From assembly GCA_900548615.1 (NCBI GenBank), contig URKW01000031.1, forward strand, positions 1 to 19,298: a DNA stretch of 19,298 bases, in the 5' to 3' direction. This DNA comes from an uncultured Eubacteriales bacterium (GTDB lineage: Bacteria > Bacillota > Clostridia > Oscillospirales > Oscillospiraceae). A program made the position numbers and the translations under genes. Below the pieces are notes generated by a model. The model ran no database searches. It was given only the letters and a program-made list of their open reading frames with translations, and had not been told where the DNA came from. Shown here in pieces: positions 14,585 to 19,298 of the stretch (positions are counted from its first letter, which is position 1; each line of letters starts with the position of its first letter).

Positions 14585-17005
14585 TCAACCGATGGTATCC
14601 TTGCCGATGATGACGCGGGCCGCCTTGACCACATCGGTCAGGGTGACATAGCCGTCGCCGTTCAGGTCGGCGGCCTCGCGGTAAGCGCCCTCCAGCGTCT
14701 TCTTGTCCAGCACGTGGGACTGCAGCGCCACCACGTCGGTCAGGGTGATCTTACCGTCGCCGTTCACGTCGCCCGTTACCACCAGCGTGTAGGACTTATT
14801 GCCCACCACGGCGGTCATGCCGGTGCTGAGGGTGCCGCTGGTCACTTCGGTCTTGCCGTCGTAGACCTTGGCGTTTTTGCCCAGCTGTTCCACGGTGCTG
14901 CCGGGCGTCAGACCCGTCCAGTAGCCGGAGATATTATCGGGCAGCTCCGTTACCTTTGTGGCGGTAAACACCGGCTTGAAGGTCATGTCCTTGGCCTCCA
15001 TCACGGTCTTGCCCTCGGTATAGCCCTCCCAGTGGCTGAACTTATAGGTATACTGGCCGTCAGGCGCCTTGGTGGGGGAGGTCTCCGGCATGGGGATCAG
15101 CTCACCCTCGGCCACGGTGCCCCGCTTGAAGATATCGCCGTCGGCGTCAAGGAAGGTGTAGGTGTACACATCCGCGTACTGGGCGTACAGCGTCAGGTCG
15201 GAGGCGATGATCTTGGTGGCGGAGGAGATCTGCTCGCCGCCCTCCTTCTCGGTGAACCAGCCGATGAAGGAGTAGCCCGTCTTGGAGGCAGTGGGCAGCT
15301 TGCCGTAAACGATATCACCCAGCGAGACGGTCTTGGTCTTGCTGCCGTTCAGCGTGCCGCCGTTGGGATCGAAGGTGATGGTGAAGGTCTCGTCGTCGTG
15401 GGCCTGACCGCTGTTGCTGCGGACGGTGAAGCTGGACTTGGCCAGCTCAAAGCTCTTGCTGTTGGACACCGCGGTCAGCGTGAAGGTGTAGTTACCGGCG
15501 GCCAGCGAGCTGTAGGCCACGGAATCGTCCAGTTTCTTCAGGTCGTAGGACATTGCGTTGGGCGAGGCGTTCTTGCTGATGACCGCCGCGCCGCTCTCCT
15601 TGGCGATGGTGATGTTGACGGAGGTGATGGGAGAGGAGCAGGAGATCACACCGCGAACGGGGAAGGAGGAGTTCTTGGCCACCAGAATATTGTCCTTGGT
15701 GGGATAGATCACGCCCCGCAGCGTCCAGTCGTCGGCGCTGTTGGCAACCGCCACCGGCTGCCACTCGGTCACGCCGCTCTCCTCGGAGGAGGCCGCCATC
15801 ACCAGCGTATCATTTTCATAGCTGAGATATGTACCTGTTTTCACATTTTTCAGCGTATAGGCGCTCTTGCCCTGGGTCAGCTCCCACTTCTGCCCGTCGG
15901 AGATGGAGGGAGAGGACAGGGAAACGGTGCTCTTGTCGGCACTCAGCCGCAGGGTCTTGCCGTCCACCTGCGTGCTGATGGTGTAGAACCCGCCGGCGAA
16001 GTAGTTCAGGGTGAAGACCTGATCCGTTCCCTCGGCGGAGCGGACGTCCAGCTTGGCGCTGCCGCCTGCGGCGGACACGGCGTGCTTCTGGTCGCCGCTG
16101 TTCAGCAGCAGCTGATAATTGCCGTCGGCCTTCGGTGCGTCCTCATAGCCGTTGTTCATCAGCATCACCAGCGCGTCGGCCGGCTCGTTCACGCCCAGAC
16201 GGCGGTAAACGCCCATCTGCACGTCGCCGGAGCTGCCGTAGAAGTACCGCAGGATCAGACCGGAGGTACCGTATTTATTGGCGGTGTCGCCGGACATGGC
16301 AGCGCCGGATTTCCCCTCGCTGCGCAGCTCCTCCGCCGTGACCAGACGGCCGGATACCGCGTAGATGGCCGAGATCAGATCGCCCTCCGGCTGGTTGGCG
16401 AAGCCGCCCAGCGAGTCGAAGGCGCGCTTGATGAGGGAGCAGGCGTCGGTGGGGCCATGCTGCACGGCCCGGCTCCAGAACACGTTTTTCAGCGCCACGG
16501 AGTATTCTTCGATATCGAAGCCGTCCACCTTGTTCTCCACCAGCGAGACCACTTTATTATAGAACTTGTCCTTGGTGTAGTCGTACTGGGCCTGACCGAA
16601 GGTGCCCTTGTAGGTGGTGGCCATGTCCTCCCACGTGTCATCAAAGTAGGAGCCGTAGCCGTCGGAAATACGGTGATAGGCGCTGTCCAGCGCATCGCCG
16701 ATATCGCGGTAAACGCTCTTGTCGCTCTTCTTGCACCACTCGGCGAAGTCGTGGGGAACGCCCGCATTGCTGGCGAACATGTACATGCCGTAGGATTTTC
16801 CGCCGGGATCGCCGGGGGTGGTGGCGATGATGCCGGGGTCATAGGACGCGCCGATCTCGTAGAAGCGGCTCAGCGCGTCGTAATCGGCGTTGTACCACTG
16901 CATGGCCGTGTCGGCGATCGCGCGGATAAGGAATCCGCTTGCCACCAGTCCCAGAACGATGGCGCAGCTCAGCAGCAGGGCGGTGCTTCTTCGTAACAGT
17001 TTCAT
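14585..17005 (-). CDS. Secreted lysozyme-like, lectin and InlB-repeat protein with dockerin
   Basis: An 806-residue secreted protein. Signal peptide about 1-31. Residues 36-270 look like the chitosanase/lysozyme-like domain of phage-type wall hydrolases: FYEIGASYDPG (candidate catalytic E50), GDPGGKSYGMYMFASNAG. Residues 295-405 resemble a ricin-type beta-trefoil (YQLLLNSGDQKHAVSA, FTLNYFAGGFYTIST, QKWELT, YTLKNVKTGTYLSY). A beta-sandwich follows (430-530), then an InlB/Listeria-Bacteroides repeat (541-612: TFDPNGGTL...GYSFIGWFT...LYAQY), a second degenerate copy (613-685), and a complete type I dockerin (744-800) with two calcium loops: D746/N748/D750/K752/D757 and D780/N782/D784/Y786/D791. 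TGAGGA stands 7 bases before the ATG. It is likely attached by its dockerin to the cohesin protein encoded next. Wall hydrolase activity is a domain-based inference. Confidence 0.85.
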   Translation of the reverse strand: MKLLRRSTALLLSCAIVLGLVASGFLIRAIADTAMQWYNADYDALSRFYEIGASYDPGIIATTPGDPGGKSYGMYMFASNAGVPHDFAEWCKKSDKSVYRDIGDALDSAYHRISDGYGSYFDDTWEDMATTYKGTFGQAQYDYTKDKFYNKVVSLVENKVDGFDIEEYSVALKNVFWSRAVQHGPTDACSLIKRAFDSLGGFANQPEGDLISAIYAVSGRLVTAEELRSEGKSGAAMSGDTANKYGTSGLILRYFYGSSGDVQMGVYRRLGVNEPADALVMLMNNGYEDAPKADGNYQLLLNSGDQKHAVSAAGGSAKLDVRSAEGTDQVFTLNYFAGGFYTISTQVDGKTLRLSADKSTVSLSSPSISDGQKWELTQGKSAYTLKNVKTGTYLSYENDTLVMAASSEESGVTEWQPVAVANSADDWTLRGVIYPTKDNILVAKNSSFPVRGVISCSSPITSVNITIAKESGAAVISKNASPNAMSYDLKKLDDSVAYSSLAAGNYTFTLTAVSNSKSFELAKSSFTVRSNSGQAHDDETFTITFDPNGGTLNGSKTKTVSLGDIVYGKLPTASKTGYSFIGWFTEKEGGEQISSATKIIASDLTLYAQYADVYTYTFLDADGDIFKRGTVAEGELIPMPETSPTKAPDGQYTYKFSHWEGYTEGKTVMEAKDMTFKPVFTATKVTELPDNISGYWTGLTPGSTVEQLGKNAKVYDGKTEVTSGTLSTGMTAVVGNKSYTLVVTGDVNGDGKITLTDVVALQSHVLDKKTLEGAYREAADLNGDGYVTLTDVVKAARVIIGKDTIG

Positions 17006-17104
17006 GCTGTTTTCCTCACTCTCCGTTCAGAATACACGGACAATGCAAAGCCGGGAGAGGGAAGAATGCCTTTCTACCGCTTTACATAATGTTATTCAAA
17101 AGAA

Positions 17105-17133
17105 AGTATAGCATCCGCAAACGGGCTTGTCTA
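17105..17133 (-). promoter_or_regulatory. Promoter of the dockerin-cohesin operon
   Basis: On the - strand TAGACA (17128-17133) and TATACT (17105-17110) are separated by 17 bases; each matches consensus at five of six positions. The leader to the first start codon is about 95 bases; no known riboswitch motif was recognised in it. Confidence 0.7.
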
Positions 17134-17278
17134 TAAAAAACGCGAAAAAAACACAAAAAATTGGGTGTTTTTGTCGAGGAACTACCATATTTGGGGAAGA
17201 TACTTTTCTATAAAACGCCCTATGAAGGAAAAATGTTCCAAAGAAAAGGGCAAAATGAAAGAGCTTGGCAAACGTTGC

Positions 17279-17307
17279 TTGCGTTCGGAAAAGAAGTATG
17301 GTATAAT
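17279..17307 (+). promoter_or_regulatory. Promoter of the beta-helix surface gene
   Basis: TTGCGT (17279-17284), 17 bases, then a perfect TATAAT (17302-17307) with an extended TGG upstream. The gene starts about 80 bases later. The two divergent promoters are about 145 bases apart, leaving room for shared control. Confidence 0.7.
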
Positions 17308-17387
17308 AAAAACGCTATTGGCAGGTGTGCCATGGCAAGCAGGAACACAATGCGGAGAACCAGTAACGATACAAGGGAGGAACGACT

Positions 17388-19298
17388 ATGAGAAAGAGAG
17401 CGGCGGCCATTCTATTGGCACTGTGTATGGCACTGACCCTTTTGCCCACGGCGGCCTTCGCCACGGAGGAGGGCGGCGCGGCGGCCCCTGTGGAGCAGCC
17501 CACCCAGCAGGAGGAGAAGCAGGAGGGTCAGCAGGAGCAGCCGGAGGAAACCCCGGAACAGCCGGAAGAACAACCGGAAGCGAAACCGGCGGAACAGCCG
17601 GAGCAGCAACAGGAGTCTGCGGCGCAGGGGGGACCTGCGGTGCAGTCCAATGAAACGGGCATCGCCCTGCTGGCAGATGAGCACAAGCACTGCATCTGCG
17701 GAGGCAGCGTCACGGCGGGGGATCATACCAGCCATTCCGACGTGGCCTATCAGCCGTGGAACGGCACGGACGGCATTTCGTATACGAACAATACCGCCTA
17801 CGTCTATCTGACAGGCAACGCCACCATCGGCGGTCATCTGACGGTGGACGGTAAAACCCTTTACCTGTGCCTGAACGGCAAGACGCTTTCCAGCAACAAT
17901 ACTGCTAAAATCCAGGTCGAAAACGGCGGTCGACTTGTTCTCTGCGACTGTCAGGGTGGCGGCACCTTTAAGGGCGCGACGCAGAGTGTCTGGGGCGGTG
18001 CCTGCATTTACCTTTATACCAGCACGCTGGATATGTTCGGCGGCAAGCTCACCGGCGGCAAAGTCACCGGCAAAGGCGGCGGCGGAGCCATCGCTCTGGA
18101 TGACCAGCAGTGCATATTCAATATGTACGGTGGCGAAATCTCCGGCAACAACGGCAATAACTACGGCGGCGCCATTTTCCGGAAATTCAATGCAAACATG
18201 CCGAACACCACCGGCGGCACTTTCAATATGTACGGCGGCACCATCAAGGATAACACCGCCAAGAACGGCGGCGCATTCTTCTCCACCACCGGCGGCACCA
18301 TCAACATGACCGGCGGCACCATCTCCGGCAATACAGCGACCCAAAGCAACAACGATGCCGGCGGCGGCGCCATCTATATGCGCGGCAGTGGTACGATCAA
18401 CATTTCCGGCAGCGCGGAGATCACCGGCAATTCCTCCAGTCTGGACGGCGGCGCAATTCTGATGGGCTGGGGCGAGATCAACATTTCCGGCAGCGCGAAG
18501 ATCAACAGCAATACCGCCAGTCGCTGGGGCGGCGCCATCTGCCTGCGCCAAGATTCAAATCAGACGACGATACTCAACATGCGGGGCGGCGAGATCAGCG
18601 GCAACAAGGCCACGCAGGAGGGCGGTGCGGTTCATGTGCTTGACAAGCAATGCCAGTTCTTCCTCTATGACGGCAAGATCACCGGAAACACCAGCGGCGA
18701 CGGCGGCGCCATCTATCTGAATCAGGAACCGTCGTGGCTGATTATGCAAGGCGGCGAGATCTCCGGCAATACGGCCACCGGCAACGGCGGCGGCGTGTAT
18801 ATTTACCGCACCGGCTCGGTCTGCCAACTCTATAGCGGTAAGATCGAGAATAACAAAGCCAGCGGCAATGGCGGCGGCATTTACATCAACCCCAGCAACA
18901 GCGGCCAGCTGAGGGTCGGAAACAAGCCCCTCGTGCAGAACAACACGGTTTCCGGCAAGGCCAACAATGTGTATCTGCCCTCCGGCAAGACGCTGACCAT
19001 CGAGATCGGCATGTCCAAAGGCGCGTCCATCGGCGTCACCACTGCGAATACCAGCTACCCCGTGGCATTTTCTAATAATTACAAAAAAGACTACGCGAAT
19101 TACTTTTTCGCGGATGACGCCAATGCCCACGTGGAGTATAAGGATGACCAGAAGCTGTACCTTGTTTCCGGTGCGGTTGCGCGGCCCCTTACCGTGACCT
19201 TTGACCCCAACGGCGGTACGCTGGCCGAAGCGGACAAAACCAAATCGTTGATGACCGGCGAACCCTATGGTACGCTTCCGGTTCCCAGCTATGAGGGC
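17388..19298 (+). CDS. Large secreted beta-helix protein, 3' end outside window
   Basis: The frame is open for 637 codons to the window edge, so the gene is partial. GGGAGG lies 7 bases before the ATG. A signal peptide (1-25, cut after AFA) is followed by a Pro/Gln/Glu-rich spacer (about 35-85), then a His/Cys cluster (HKHCICGG, with H..SH downstream; possible metal site). From about 210 to 520 there are about ten to eleven 25-35-residue repeats of the form (M/L)xGGxIxGNxAxxxGGAIY, typical of a right-handed parallel beta-helix, as in Pmp-like adhesins and pectate-lyase folds. Near residue 601 an InlB-type repeat begins (LTVTFDPNGGTL), cut off at the edge. More InlB repeats and a wall anchor or dockerin are expected beyond, by analogy. 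It is probably an adhesin or carbohydrate-binding protein; no enzymatic motif is seen. It is divergent from the dockerin operon. Confidence 0.85.
   Translation, partial: MRKRAAAILLALCMALTLLPTAAFATEEGGAAAPVEQPTQQEEKQEGQQEQPEETPEQPEEQPEAKPAEQPEQQQESAAQGGPAVQSNETGIALLADEHKHCICGGSVTAGDHTSHSDVAYQPWNGTDGISYTNNTAYVYLTGNATIGGHLTVDGKTLYLCLNGKTLSSNNTAKIQVENGGRLVLCDCQGGGTFKGATQSVWGGACIYLYTSTLDMFGGKLTGGKVTGKGGGGAIALDDQQCIFNMYGGEISGNNGNNYGGAIFRKFNANMPNTTGGTFNMYGGTIKDNTAKNGGAFFSTTGGTINMTGGTISGNTATQSNNDAGGGAIYMRGSGTINISGSAEITGNSSSLDGGAILMGWGEINISGSAKINSNTASRWGGAICLRQDSNQTTILNMRGGEISGNKATQEGGAVHVLDKQCQFFLYDGKITGNTSGDGGAIYLNQEPSWLIMQGGEISGNTATGNGGGVYIYRTGSVCQLYSGKIENNKASGNGGGIYINPSNSGQLRVGNKPLVQNNTVSGKANNVYLPSGKTLTIEIGMSKGASIGVTTANTSYPVAFSNNYKKDYANYFFADDANAHVEYKDDQKLYLVSGAVARPLTVTFDPNGGTLAEADKTKSLMTGEPYGTLPVPSYEG

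Noticed and set aside
12644..16996. Very long open frame on the + strand (about 1450 codons)
   Set aside because: It is the antisense of the dockerin and cohesin genes. Those have signal peptides, domains and ribosome sites; this frame gives low-complexity Gly/Val/His-rich sequence caused by high GC.
17006..17100. Possible riboswitch in the leader of the dockerin operon
   Set aside because: Searched by eye for c-di-GMP, cobalamin, TPP and SAM core motifs; none recognised.
17161..17391. Short open frames in the gap before the beta-helix gene
   Set aside because: They cover both promoters, have no ribosome sites and overlap each other in different frames.
17412..18551. 379-codon open frame on the - strand
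   Set aside because: Antisense to the beta-helix repeats; its composition mirrors GGC/GCC repeats and it has no ribosome site or domain.
18030..18900. Regular repeats suggesting a CRISPR array or tandem DNA repeat
   Set aside because: The periodicity is at protein level (beta-helix turns of variable length) and the DNA repeats are not identical.

Overview
The window looks like chromosomal DNA of a GC-rich, gut-type clostridium, most likely Oscillospiraceae (Oscillibacter, Lawsonibacter or Dysosmobacter-like). That placement is an inference from strong AGGAGG-type ribosome sites, GC-rich hairpin terminators followed by T runs, lipoprotein and two-component genes of Firmicute type, and numerous small palindromic intergenic repeats. 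No rRNA, tRNA, CRISPR array or phage genes were seen.

Layout, left to right. (1) 1-243: a structured repeat and a promoter. (2) 244-5419, + strand: a DUF4340-type lipoprotein, an OmpR-family response regulator and its histidine kinase (ATGA overlap), an N-acyl-D-amino-acid deacylase-like amidohydrolase and an inositol-monophosphatase-family phosphatase, all closely spaced and ended by a bidirectional terminator. (3) 5448-5865: a compact divergent pair, a 56-aa ribbon-helix-helix protein (-) and a 49-aa protein (+), around a perfect palindrome and flanked by near-identical terminators. (4) 5908-7035: an inverted-repeat element, then an EamA/DMT transporter gene on the - strand broken by a 61-bp imperfect tandem duplication. 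(5) 7036-7996: almost a kilobase of palindromic repeats holding a 26-aa single-membrane-span protein gene (-) and the promoter of a LysR regulator (+, 8003-8899). (6) 8949-10461, - strand: an Sfp-type phosphopantetheinyl transferase followed by a ROK sugar kinase. (7) 10597-12461, + strand: a GNAT-like protein overlapping truA. (8) 12593-12913: a MITE-like element with about 48-bp terminal inverted repeats. (9) 12911-17005, - strand: a two-gene operon for a secreted lysozyme-like, ricin-lectin-like, InlB-repeat, dockerin protein and a membrane-anchored cohesin protein. (10) 17388 to the end, +: the start of a large secreted beta-helix protein with an InlB-type repeat, divergent from the dockerin operon.

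The most interesting part is the right-hand cell-surface locus. The dockerin protein and the cohesin membrane protein lie 15 bp apart under one good promoter. The simplest reading is a two-part system in which a secreted wall-active protein docks, through calcium-dependent dockerin-cohesin binding, onto a membrane anchor that also has a roughly 150-residue cytoplasmic tail. The second item worth following is the ribbon-helix-helix/49-aa divergent cassette. The rest is ordinary housekeeping or regulatory content.
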